Assembly (NCBI GenBank): GCA_030425205.1
Contig: JAUIAP010000010.1
Coordinates: forward strand, 1 to 64,000
Direction: 5' to 3'
Length of the DNA: 64,000 nucleotides
From: Anaerolineae bacterium
GTDB lineage: Bacteria > Chloroflexota > Anaerolineae > Promineifilales > Promineifilaceae
Shown here: positions 54,552 through 62,357 of the stretch, piece after piece
Position numbering within the stretch: the first letter of the stretch is position 1
Layout: every line of letters begins with the position of its first letter
Notes under the pieces: generated by a model
Told to the model about the DNA's origin: nothing
The model's database searches: none
What the model saw: only the letters and a program-made list of their open reading frames with translations
Position numbers and translations under genes: made by a program

Positions 54552-57527
54552 CTACCGCAAAATCAGCGGCAGGAACGTATTAAAACTGGGTGCTGCATGG
54601 GGCATTTTCATGGCCGGATCACCTTGCAGAATAAACCCATATAATTCCGAATCATCTTGCCCTGCCGAGTTTGCAAACACGACCTTTGCATATCCGACCG
54701 CCTCACCAATTGTGAAAATATCTGTATCGTACAACCCTTCATAGAAGGCGCTTTGCAGGATGTCGTGTTCGTGCAAGAAGCCAAGTCCAGAGGAAGACCA
54801 GTGGGCAGACGTGCCAAACAGGTTGCGGGTCAAGAACTCTTCGCTGAGGGCATTTCTGCCCGGCAATGCAAAATTGCCATCTAAACAGTCAGCACTCAAT
54901 ATCACAAATGGCTTATCGAGATTGGTAAAGATGGTGTTCGTGTCGACGATGCCACCACCCCACCCTTCGATTTCACCATGCCCACGATAGTTTAAGATGG
55001 CCGTGCCATTACTGACACTATTGCTAATGGCAATACCCATCGCTTGTTCGGGATCGCTCTGGTTCTGGAACTGATCCTCATCTAGACAGTAAACCGTATT
55101 ATTAAATACCGTTCCCGCCAGTTCGGCACGTGCGGTCGCGTTCGCCGCGCAGAAGTTGCCACCGCCGTCTGTATCATCGGCCGCCCATGTGAGCGTGTTC
55201 AAATAGCTGGCCTTTGCCGCCACATCATTGTCATAGTCAATGATTTTGTTCACAGCGTTATCTGCTTCATTGACTGTCTGCCCGTTGCCATTGGTGTATG
55301 GCGCGATGGCCGTGATGCGACCAATCGACAGGTCAGGCAACAAGTCAGTGCCAGAGAGCAGTGTAAACGGGAAGTCGGATGGAATAATACCTGTAAAGCG
55401 ATCCTTAAAGACGAGATCAGTGATGACAAAGGTCTTTTCCGTTGTGTTCCATGAGGAAGGGCAAAAGCCCACGCCTGTGCAGGAACGTTGCAACGGATTA
55501 TAGGTGGCATCGCCAAGCAAAACGACATAGTTCAAACCCCAATCCGCCAATCCGTGCGCCAAGAATGATTTAATGGCGGCGGGCGATTGGAAGCCATACC
55601 CATACTGTTGGTAAACATCGGCAACATCGACGACATGTGTTTGCAGGCCGTTATTGCTGGCGCGATGGGCAGCGAGCTTATTGGCACTTGCCATCATGCT
55701 GCTGTGTGAGATGATGACCCAATCGGCCGATCCGCCACTTGGCTCCAATGATGCCCCATTGTATTTGGTTATGCTTGCGGGTTGTTTTACGGCGCTGGCT
55801 GTGGTGGCGATCAATTCTTTGGGGGAACCGCTAGATCGGCCGATTGTGGCCGTAAAGTTGCCCGCTCCGCCCGATATATCGCCGCTACCAATAGTAATCG
55901 CCACAGGCTGCAAACGATCGGTTACATCCCACGCAATCACGCTGTTTTCGGACAAGTTAGACAGTTGGAATCGCTGATTGCCTGCCGCGTAGTTAAACAG
56001 CAGTTGGTCATCGACCGCTTTCAATTCGCGGTCATACGTCACCGTGATGCGATTTAACGCGGCGAGATCGTTGACTGTTTGAATCGTTCCCGTGAAATCG
56101 ACTGCCAACGTATTGCCACCGTTGGCGTTTAGCACCGATTGGGGTATGCCCGTTTGAGTGATGTTGACATCCCGCCGATCATTCCATGTGCGGCTCGCTT
56201 CGGTATGACCGTTGAGTCTAAATTTTCCGGTGTGTGTAAAGCCATCGAACTTGGAAAGCAACTCGACCAATACTTCGACATTTGAACCAGTGGCGACAGG
56301 GTTAGGCAACGTGAGTGGGAGATTTGTCGTCGTACCATCGACCACACGCTGCCAATACCATGCGTCCGCTGGATTTTCGAAGGCGGCCGTATCCCAATTG
56401 GACGTGTCCGTTTGATAGAACATCAAATCTTCTTCAAAGGTGATTTCCGACCGCCACGTATCGACCACTGTGCCACCGTTGCCATTGGCTACAGTTTCGA
56501 TCGCATCGCGCGTCCCGTTTGCCCACAAATAAAAGTAGTTGTTGACGACAAACATGCGTTCCGAACGCTCACCGACATATTTCCACCCAAAGAAGCGGAT
56601 TTTGTCGTTGCTGTCGAATGTGTTATTGCTGTTGCTGTCGATTACGTCAAAGGCAACGGGGTCGCCTCGATAGGACATCTCAAGCGAATTGATTGCCGCG
56701 CCAGCGGACATGCCCGCGTTTTGCAATGCGGCAAAACTGACCTCGTAAATCCCGTCCGCATTGACCTCAAATCGGAAGGTGTCACGGTTGGCAGGAAAGT
56801 CACTCGGTGCGCCAACATTGGCTGGGAGCGAACGCCAGCCGTCCGCCTGTGCGGGATTGATCAGTTTAATGGTACTCAGGTTAGTCGAGTCCAGCGGGTT
56901 GCGATTGGCGAGGTTCGCGCCTGAAATGGCAACATCGACTGTCATTTCGGCCGATTCTACCAGCTCACCCGCAACTGGGTTGTAGCGCACGGGGAAAAGG
57001 GATACCTGCACAACGCGCAAGTCGCGCATGTACATTGGCTCGGAAACGGTAAAAGGTTGCGCGGGATAGAGTGTGTCTGCCTCGTAAATTTCCGCGTTGG
57101 GCAGATAGACGATGCCGACCTCTTCGAGAGACCTGACTTCTGTGAAATCGACCTGTGCCTCTGGATCGACTTGACCAACGGGGCGCACCTGTGCCACATT
57201 TTGACTGCTAATCCCGTTTTCAGAGACGCTGACCTGAACTTCGGCATCGGGTGGCAAGGCGATGTAGGTCGTGTAGAAGGGCAGTGCGGGGGCCCCTTGC
57301 TCGCTGATGTGGGTGTCAAGCCCAGCGACATGGATTGTGCCATCGGCCGATTGTGTCGCATCGGCCGAATTTAGACGAAACTGGACGGCGGAAGAATCGG
57401 CCGAAATTAACGTAGCCCGCGCCTCCGTTGCTGCTGCTGTCGTCGATTGGCCGTTCAGACCAATCGCAATGGCTATCAGTAAACCCACAAACAGGAGGGT
57501 GGGAATACGGGATGAAGGATGAAACAT
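54552..57527 (-). CDS. gingipain-type cysteine protease (peptidase C25)
   Basis: This 991-residue secreted protease has a signal peptide and a gingipain-like N-terminal propeptide region (about 40-260). A C25 catalytic domain starts near 600 (DWVIISHSSMMASANKLAAH). The catalytic His lies in LNYRGHGEIEG near 848 and the nucleophile Cys in ILSADCLDGNF near 881. It lacks the type IX C-terminal domain of Bacteroidetes enzymes. The protein ends HAAPSFNTFLPLILR, the FLP tail shared with 30301. Three TCGGCCGA octamers in 62 bases (57343-57404) encode SAD/SAE repeats in the propeptide. GGAGAT precedes the ATG. It is the first gene of an operon with the stalk protein. Confidence 0.9.
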   Translation of the reverse strand: MFHPSSRIPTLLFVGLLIAIAIGLNGQSTTAAATEARATLISADSSAVQFRLNSADATQSADGTIHVAGLDTHISEQGAPALPFYTTYIALPPDAEVQVSVSENGISSQNVAQVRPVGQVDPEAQVDFTEVRSLEEVGIVYLPNAEIYEADTLYPAQPFTVSEPMYMRDLRVVQVSLFPVRYNPVAGELVESAEMTVDVAISGANLANRNPLDSTNLSTIKLINPAQADGWRSLPANVGAPSDFPANRDTFRFEVNADGIYEVSFAALQNAGMSAGAAINSLEMSYRGDPVAFDVIDSNSNNTFDSNDKIRFFGWKYVGERSERMFVVNNYFYLWANGTRDAIETVANGNGGTVVDTWRSEITFEEDLMFYQTDTSNWDTAAFENPADAWYWQRVVDGTTTNLPLTLPNPVATGSNVEVLVELLSKFDGFTHTGKFRLNGHTEASRTWNDRRDVNITQTGIPQSVLNANGGNTLAVDFTGTIQTVNDLAALNRITVTYDRELKAVDDQLLFNYAAGNQRFQLSNLSENSVIAWDVTDRLQPVAITIGSGDISGGAGNFTATIGRSSGSPKELIATTASAVKQPASITKYNGASLEPSGGSADWVIISHSSMMASANKLAAHRASNNGLQTHVVDVADVYQQYGYGFQSPAAIKSFLAHGLADWGLNYVVLLGDATYNPLQRSCTGVGFCPSSWNTTEKTFVITDLVFKDRFTGIIPSDFPFTLLSGTDLLPDLSIGRITAIAPYTNGNGQTVNEADNAVNKIIDYDNDVAAKASYLNTLTWAADDTDGGGNFCAANATARAELAGTVFNNTVYCLDEDQFQNQSDPEQAMGIAISNSVSNGTAILNYRGHGEIEGWGGGIVDTNTIFTNLDKPFVILSADCLDGNFALPGRNALSEEFLTRNLFGTSAHWSSSGLGFLHEHDILQSAFYEGLYDTDIFTIGEAVGYAKVVFANSAGQDDSELYGFILQGDPAMKMPHAAPSFNTFLPLILR
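57343..57404. repeat. densest cluster of the dispersed palindrome TCGGCCGA
   Basis: Three copies (57343-57350, 57361-57368, 57397-57404) lie within 62 bases of coding DNA. Elsewhere the octamer is spread through the window at about one per 780 bases, from 893 to 63362; see the findings. Confidence 0.9.
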
Positions 57528-57729
57528 TGGGTATCTCCGCGAAAATTGTTTTCTCTTTCAATGGCGACATGAGGGATTTGGCTCCTTATCGCCACTTTAG
57601 ATTAAGCCTTTTTCAAATGAGTTCAAGATGAGTTTAAGGTTATGAAACGGTTATAAGACTGTTTCTTACAGTCTGTTGCAGCGGGATTGTCCGCAATAGC
57701 GACTGGCATCATCCTGCCCGTTAGCATAA

Positions 57730-59340
57730 TCACTCGTTAGGAGCTAATACGCAGTAAACAAAGCCGTTCATCTGTTCACGATACACTTGGTGATAGTTTT
57801 GACCAATAGCAAACAATACAGGCGGCGGGTAAAGTTGACCACGCAAGATAACTCGCGAGAACTCTTTATTGTTGAGCATGTCCAGCATTTCCGTCAGATC
57901 GACCTCATCATTTTTATATAGATTGAGAAGCTGTGTCGGATTTGTGACCACATCTCTATAGAGCCATAAGTTAAACGCCGCCTCTTCACTAAAAACCAGC
58001 CCACCCCCAGCACGCAACTGGTTGAGCAGACGATCCCCCGCCTCACGATCTGTCATGCTAGGCGGTCGGCCGAGCAGGGTTGGCCCGACGCTATCGACAT
58101 AAGGAATAATTTGCGCTGGCTGGCGTGAGGAGCAGCCTGTTTGTGGCGGAATATAGCTCTCGGTCGGTTTGTTGAGGGCGCGCGCGACGTTGCGCAGCAA
58201 GGGCGTATGCGTCGGCATGTGAAAGACACGGTTAGCTTGGTTGAGCAGCAGCAGTGCGGTGACGATGATGGCGACAGGTTGGGCAATATAACGATAGCGG
58301 GCCGTGTAATGAATAATTCGGCCGAATGCCAACCCCATCAAAATACAGCTCGCCGCAATCGCTGTCGCAAAGTAGCTCTCCCCTGCACCCCACTTGCCCG
58401 CCGTCAAACCATTGACCGTCGCCAACAACCACCAAATTGAATAGACCGACAACCGCTCAAAGTAGAGCTGATAAACAAAATAGAGTCCCGCCATCACCGC
58501 CATAATGCGATGCAACTTAAACCACTGCTTGAACAATCCAACCGCCTGCCCATCGATAAACTCGTTGATGTTGGCGGTGACTGTTGCCGTATACCATTCG
58601 CCGCCCGTGGCGATGTTCAAGAACAGGAAAATCAGACCCGTGACTGCCCCAAACGGAATCGCCCAAACAATGGCTCGTTTCCAATCACGCAAGAAGATCG
58701 CCCCAAACACGGCCATCACGGTCGCATACGCCAACTGCTTTGTATACCCCGCCAGCAGCAACAGCACCATGATTCCATAGAGCCAAAGGTTGTCGCGCTT
58801 GCCCGTCTTCGCTTCCTTATCAAACAACATAGCCAGCGCAACGACCGCCAGCGTCTCAAACATCACCATAAATAGGTGTTGCCGAAACAGGGGGCCGACA
58901 TGGTAAACGTAGTTGGAGGCGAGAAATGCCAAGCCACAAACGACCGACAGCCAACGAATCTTAATCTCGCGCTGCACCGCCCAGCCAATCGCCGCCGCTG
59001 TTACCAACGTTCCCAAATAGCTGACAAGTCGCCCCGTCCAATAGACGGGGCCAAAGAGCCAGACGAGCGGAACAATTGCTAAATGAAAGACGGGTGGATA
59101 ATTTGATGAATAAAAGGGGTAATGATCGTTGTTGCGATAAGGCCACTCAAAACGACTAAATAGAATCGTATCGACCAGTTCAAATCCTTCCCCTTGATCA
59201 TAATCAAATGGGAATTTGAACAGTGAGTAGGCATAGATATTGTAGACGACAAAATACCCGATAAACGCCAGCAAGACGAGCGCGATCAGTACCCATCCCA
59301 ACGTGCGTAGTGAAAAATCAGCTGCATGCCACTTCTTCAA
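57730..59340 (-). CDS. GT-C-fold membrane glycosyltransferase-like protein
   Basis: This 536-residue membrane protein has about ten to eleven helices. The first external loop has FPFDYDQGEGFELVDTILF near 38-56, followed by YPFYSSNYPPVFHLAIVPLVWLFGP, the pattern of GT-C (ArnT/PMT-like, glycosyltransferase 39-type) transferases, where Asp and the aromatic loop bind a lipid-linked sugar. The C-terminal 150 residues form a soluble domain. It overlaps the upstream small gene by 4 bases (59337-59340), so they are coupled. The sugar donor and acceptor cannot be read. Confidence 0.78.
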   Translation of the reverse strand: MKKWHAADFSLRTLGWVLIALVLLAFIGYFVVYNIYAYSLFKFPFDYDQGEGFELVDTILFSRFEWPYRNNDHYPFYSSNYPPVFHLAIVPLVWLFGPVYWTGRLVSYLGTLVTAAAIGWAVQREIKIRWLSVVCGLAFLASNYVYHVGPLFRQHLFMVMFETLAVVALAMLFDKEAKTGKRDNLWLYGIMVLLLLAGYTKQLAYATVMAVFGAIFLRDWKRAIVWAIPFGAVTGLIFLFLNIATGGEWYTATVTANINEFIDGQAVGLFKQWFKLHRIMAVMAGLYFVYQLYFERLSVYSIWWLLATVNGLTAGKWGAGESYFATAIAASCILMGLAFGRIIHYTARYRYIAQPVAIIVTALLLLNQANRVFHMPTHTPLLRNVARALNKPTESYIPPQTGCSSRQPAQIIPYVDSVGPTLLGRPPSMTDREAGDRLLNQLRAGGGLVFSEEAAFNLWLYRDVVTNPTQLLNLYKNDEVDLTEMLDMLNNKEFSRVILRGQLYPPPVLFAIGQNYHQVYREQMNGFVYCVLAPNE

Positions 59341-59534
59341 GCTGGTCTATCTCCCATAGGCAGCAATGTCAATCCAACAACCGCCACACCAGCGGCAGCA
59401 AGCATCACGTTGCGCTGCAATGCGCCAACGCCAGCATAGTCACTTGTGCCAATCAAATCGTTTAGCCACACTGCGACCAATACAAAAATGCCCCCACAAA
59501 ATAGAGCGATGCCCAATTGTCGTTTCGTAATCAT
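59337..59534 (-). CDS. small membrane protein with two helices
   Basis: This 65-residue protein has helices at about 8-24 (IALFCGGIFVLVAVWLN) and 43-58 (VMLAAAGVAVVGLTLLP). It belongs to no family I recognise. It overlaps the start of the GT-C gene by 4 bases and so is probably translationally coupled to it. The start codon follows a GAGG-type site. It may be an accessory subunit, which is inferred from coupling only. Confidence 0.65.
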   Translation of the reverse strand: MITKRQLGIALFCGGIFVLVAVWLNDLIGTSDYAGVGALQRNVMLAAAGVAVVGLTLLPMGDRPA

Positions 59535-59642
59535 GATTCACTGCCTCGTGACGCGCAAGTTTAGCCAACCAGCGGGACATTGCAAACGGTATTTACTGGA
59601 TGTTTGGGTGATCCAATAATGTTTTACTTTTCTAAGTGCCAG

Positions 59643-59671
59643 TTGCCACTACTGAACACTGTTGCTATAAT
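59643..59671 (+). promoter_or_regulatory. greA promoter
   Basis: TTGCCA at 59643-59648, a 17-nt spacer and the consensus -10 TATAAT at 59666-59671 form a strong sigma-70 promoter. The expected start is near 59678, giving a leader of about 65 nt before greA. Confidence 0.75.
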
Positions 59672-59705
59672 TTCGCGCCGATCTAATAATTATTCGCCAA
59701 GATCG

Positions 59706-59727
59706 CCGCTGGTCACCAGCGGTTTTT
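59706..59727 (+). terminator. intrinsic terminator in the greA leader
   Basis: CCGCTGG (59706-59712) pairs with CCAGCGG (59716-59722) across a 3-nt loop and is followed by five T (59723-59727). It lies between the promoter and the greA Shine-Dalgarno. No rightward gene precedes it, so it can only stop greA transcription early and yield a short leader RNA of about 50 nt. In E. coli the greA leader also terminates early (GraL RNA). Confidence 0.65.
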
Positions 59728-59743
59728 GGCTTTACGAGGAAAA

Positions 59744-60226
59744 ATGTCAATTCGTAAACCGCATCTATTAACCCCAGAAGGTTTAGAACGTCTACAAAAA
59801 GATCTTCATGAGATGAAGACGACGCGCCGTGAAGAAGTCGCTGCTCGCCTACAGCGGGCAATGGAAGATGGTCAAGACGATGAATTTGTCGACAATGCAG
59901 AGTTGGAATCTGCACGCAACGATCAATCGTTTTTGGAAGGGCGCATCATCGAACTAGAAGAGATCATTCGCTACCATAAGATCATCGAAGAGTCAGATGA
60001 TGATAGTGTTGTGCGTATTGGTTCACATGTCACCGTCGTAGAAGAGGGTGAAGATGAAGAAGAACGCTACCATCTCGTTGGTGCGGCCGAGGCGAATCCG
60101 CTCGAAGGGCGCATCTCAAATGAGAGCCCGCTCGGAATTGCGCTGCTCGGCGCCGCCGTTGGAGAAACAGTGTCCTATCTTTCGCCAGGCGGGAAGATTG
60201 GGTTCAAAGTCGTCAACATTGACTAG
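59744..60226 (+). CDS. greA: transcription elongation factor GreA
   Basis: GreA rescues backtracked RNA polymerase by stimulating transcript cleavage. The 160-residue length is standard. The N-terminal antiparallel coiled coil (about 5-75) shows LTPEGLERLQKDLHEMKTTRREEVAARLQRAMEDGQDDEFVDNAE, and the tip acidic pair near 40-46 lies in DGQDDEF. The FKBP-like C-domain ends with ISNESPLGIALLGAAVGETVSYLSPGGKIGFKVV. The ATG at 59744 follows a CGAGGA site; a TTG at 59726 is inside the leader terminator. A hairpin (60236-60268) and rsmD follow. Confidence 0.97.
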   Translation: MSIRKPHLLTPEGLERLQKDLHEMKTTRREEVAARLQRAMEDGQDDEFVDNAELESARNDQSFLEGRIIELEEIIRYHKIIEESDDDSVVRIGSHVTVVEEGEDEEERYHLVGAAEANPLEGRISNESPLGIALLGAAVGETVSYLSPGGKIGFKVVNID

Positions 60227-60235
60227 CACAATGCC

Positions 60236-60268
60236 GTTGCCAACAGCCTAATTAAGTCAGTTGGCAAC
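60236..60268 (+). terminator. hairpin between greA and rsmD
   Basis: GTTGCCAAC (60236-60244) pairs with GTTGGCAAC (60260-60268) with a 15-nt loop. The same 9-base arms form the lysS leader terminator. There is no T-run, so it may reduce read-through from greA to rsmD or affect mRNA stability. Confidence 0.5.
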
Positions 60269-60281
60269 CTGAGTATGACAG

Positions 60282-60860
60282 ATGACGATTCGTGTGATTG
60301 CGGGTGAAGTAAAGGGGCGCAAGCTCAAACTGGTGCCGGGTGAGTCAACTCGGCCGATAATGGATCGCGTGAAAGAAAACCTTTTTAATCTTGTCCCGCA
60401 AGCGTACTTAGAAAACCAACGCTGGCTCGATCTGTTTGGTGGAACGGGTGCGGTTGGAATCGAGGCATTGAGCCGTGGCGCATCGCATTGCACGTTTGTC
60501 GATGCAGGGCGTGCGGCAGTGCGCACTATTCAGGAGAATCTGGCGACGGTTGGCCTCACAGAGCGTGCCCTTGTGCGTCACGCGGATGCGTTTCAATTCC
60601 TCGAACGCAACACGGAACCATTTGATGTCATCTATATCGCGCCACCGCAGTACCACGGGATGTGGGTGGGGGCATTGACAGGTGTACAACAAAACCTCGA
60701 ACAGTTACTTGTTCCAGATGGGATCGTGATTGTCCAGATCGATCCAAAAGAGTATTTGGAAATTTCCCCTGAAAAGCTTTCCGTTTTCAAAGATCGCACC
60801 TACGGCAACACACAACTCATCTTCTACGAACAGCAAGCCACAGAAACGACGACACAATAG
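60282..60860 (+). CDS. rsmD: 16S rRNA methyltransferase D-like protein
   Basis: RsmD-type enzymes methylate G966 of 16S rRNA. The 192-residue protein has the family start TIRVIAGEVKGRKLKLVPGESTRPIMDRVKENLFNLV, the SAM-binding LDLFGGTGAVGIEALSRGA near 49-67 and acidic DAGRAAVRTIQENL. Motif IV, normally DPPY, is here APPQYHGMW near 126-134, a variant I have seen in relatives but cannot confirm. It lies 55 bases after greA. In many genomes coaD follows rsmD; here it does not. Confidence 0.85.
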   Translation: MTIRVIAGEVKGRKLKLVPGESTRPIMDRVKENLFNLVPQAYLENQRWLDLFGGTGAVGIEALSRGASHCTFVDAGRAAVRTIQENLATVGLTERALVRHADAFQFLERNTEPFDVIYIAPPQYHGMWVGALTGVQQNLEQLLVPDGIVIVQIDPKEYLEISPEKLSVFKDRTYGNTQLIFYEQQATETTTQ

Positions 60861-60891
60861 TGCGTCGTTTGCAATTGCAGTTTCTGTGTGT

Positions 60892-60917
60892 GTTTCGGGA
60901 AATCCAATTCCCGAAAC
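60892..60917. terminator. hairpin downstream of rsmD
   Basis: A 10-bp perfect stem (60892-60901 with 60908-60917) has a 6-nt loop and is followed by TTCCTC. It shares the TTTCGGGA arm with 26529-26552. Confidence 0.5.
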
Positions 60918-60931
60918 TTCCTCGCCAAAAA

Positions 60932-60960
60932 AGTGGATTCCCGCCTTCGCGGGAATGACA
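60932..60960. repeat. REP-like hairpin of the ATTCCCGC type
   Basis: The stem ATTCCCGC/GCGGGAAT with loop CTTC is followed by GACA. This is the common bacterial repeat that, when translated, gives WIPAFAGMT-like peptides in spurious reading frames. A divergent copy lies at 36135-36164. Confidence 0.8.
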
Positions 60961-61152
60961 GTTCGTAAACCGAATTAATTTTTCAAAGTCTATAGGCAAG
61001 CGATACAAACACCATCACTACACGAAATTCTTGTGGTTTTGTCAGATGTTTTGATACCTCTCCAAGCAGTGAGCGGCGAAGATATGACAGATCGTTGTGA
61101 AAGCGCATCGATTTTCTAGCGTCGTTCCGCGATTGCATATATCCTACCTTTT

Positions 61153-61830
61153 ATGAGCGAAAAATTTCAAAATGGGTTTGTTGCCCTGCACAGTGCACGT
61201 GAAGAGATTGCCAATGCGATTACGCATGGCATCGGTGCAGCAGCGGCCGTTGTTGGGACAGTCATCTTAATCGTTTTAGCCGCACTGGGGATGGACGTTT
61301 ATCGCATCGTCGGCGTCAGCATTTATGGTGGTTCGCTGATCCTCTTGTACCTCGCATCAACGTTATATCATGCGTTCCATCGGCCGAATGTCCGGCACCG
61401 CGTCCGCCGCTTCTTCCACATCTGCGACCACATCTGCATCTTTCTGCTAATTGCGGGAACCTATACACCGATCTTGCTCGTCAAGATGCGCGGTGAGGGT
61501 GGCTGGACGCTGTTCATCATCATTTGGTCGATTGCACTCGTTGGCAGTTTCATTAAACTGTTTTACACAGGACGCTACAACAAGATCACAACGGCCGCAT
61601 ATGTGCTGATGGGTTGGTTGGTCGTTTTTGTGATGGGCAGTGTCATTCGCACGATGGGAACCGCCGGTTTTGCATGGCTGTTGGCAGGTGGCATTTCCTA
61701 CACCTTAGGCGTGATTCCATATCTCTGGGAAAAACTACCCTACAATCACGCGATTTGGCATCTCTTTGTCCTCGGTGGCAGTGTCTGTCACTTCCTTTGC
61801 ATTCTTTGGTACGTTCTCCCAATGGCGTAA
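61153..61830 (+). CDS. hemolysin III (PAQR/TrhA) family membrane protein
   Basis: This 225-residue protein has seven helices. PAQR family features are EEIANAITHGIGAAAAVVG near 18-36, STLYHAFHRPNVRHRVRRFFHICDHICIFLLIAGTYTPI near 70-108 and the metal-binding His of NHAIWHLFVLGGSVCHF near 198-214. Bacterial members affect membrane energy homeostasis rather than lysing cells. A -10-like TATATC lies 9 nt before the ATG, so the leader is at most a few bases. The next gene follows after 19 bases. Confidence 0.9.
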   Translation: MSEKFQNGFVALHSAREEIANAITHGIGAAAAVVGTVILIVLAALGMDVYRIVGVSIYGGSLILLYLASTLYHAFHRPNVRHRVRRFFHICDHICIFLLIAGTYTPILLVKMRGEGGWTLFIIIWSIALVGSFIKLFYTGRYNKITTAAYVLMGWLVVFVMGSVIRTMGTAGFAWLLAGGISYTLGVIPYLWEKLPYNHAIWHLFVLGGSVCHFLCILWYVLPMA

Positions 61831-61849
61831 TTTCTGAGCAACTATTTTT

Positions 61850-62332
61850 ATGGCTGATATAACCACAATCCGCAAGCGCAGTGGCTGGCTTGCAAAGACA
61901 ACCGTTGACGTTTTGAGCAACATTTTTGGCAATGTCACGCATGAGGCGGCGACTACCTTCCGCGATAGCGGTGATGGCTGGACGGCGTTGGAGGCGTTGT
62001 GTCATCTACGTGACTTTGACTATGTTTTTCAGGGGCGCGTCGAGCGCATGTTGAATGAAGAGTTGCCCGATCTTGCGCCGGCCGACCACGATCAGATGGT
62101 GATCGATAATCGCTACAACGAGCAAAATTTAGAGGAAGTTTTGGCAGATTTTGTCGCGCATCGACGTGGATTTATCGATCTGTTTAAGTCGTTGAGTGAT
62201 GAACAGTGGGAACGGTATGGGAATCATCCAGAGCGCGAAAGTTTTTCGATGACGGATGCGCTCATGCAGTTGGGGCTGCATGATGTGACGCATATCGAGC
62301 AGATTACGCGCACATTGCTAGAAAAGAAGTGA
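61850..62332 (+). CDS. DinB-like metal-binding protein
   Basis: This 160-residue four-helix protein of the DinB/YfiT superfamily has three metal-ligand positions: His in ALCHLRDFDYVFQGRVERM near 46 and the pair His145/His149 in LGLHDVTHIEQI. Related enzymes are thiol-dependent S-transferases, but the thiol and substrate are unknown. It is probably co-transcribed with the hemolysin-III gene. There is no strong Shine-Dalgarno. Confidence 0.82.
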   Translation: MADITTIRKRSGWLAKTTVDVLSNIFGNVTHEAATTFRDSGDGWTALEALCHLRDFDYVFQGRVERMLNEELPDLAPADHDQMVIDNRYNEQNLEEVLADFVAHRRGFIDLFKSLSDEQWERYGNHPERESFSMTDALMQLGLHDVTHIEQITRTLLEKK

Positions 62333-62357
62333 GAGCGTCACTCTCTGAGCTAATCGT

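Larger units (their letters stand above)
60861..61152. other. 292-base gap between rsmD and the hemolysin-III gene
   Basis: No gene is visible. It contains a 10-bp hairpin (GTTTCGGGAA/TTCCCGAAAC, 60892-60917) that may end the rsmD transcript, the REP-like repeat at 60932-60960, and an A+T-rich promoter region with a possible TATATC -10 box at 61138-61143. Confidence 0.6.

Noticed and set aside
60730..60978. A rightward frame ending in KWIPAFAGMT
   Set aside because: The peptide comes from the REP-like repeat and is a well-known artefact of translating that repeat.
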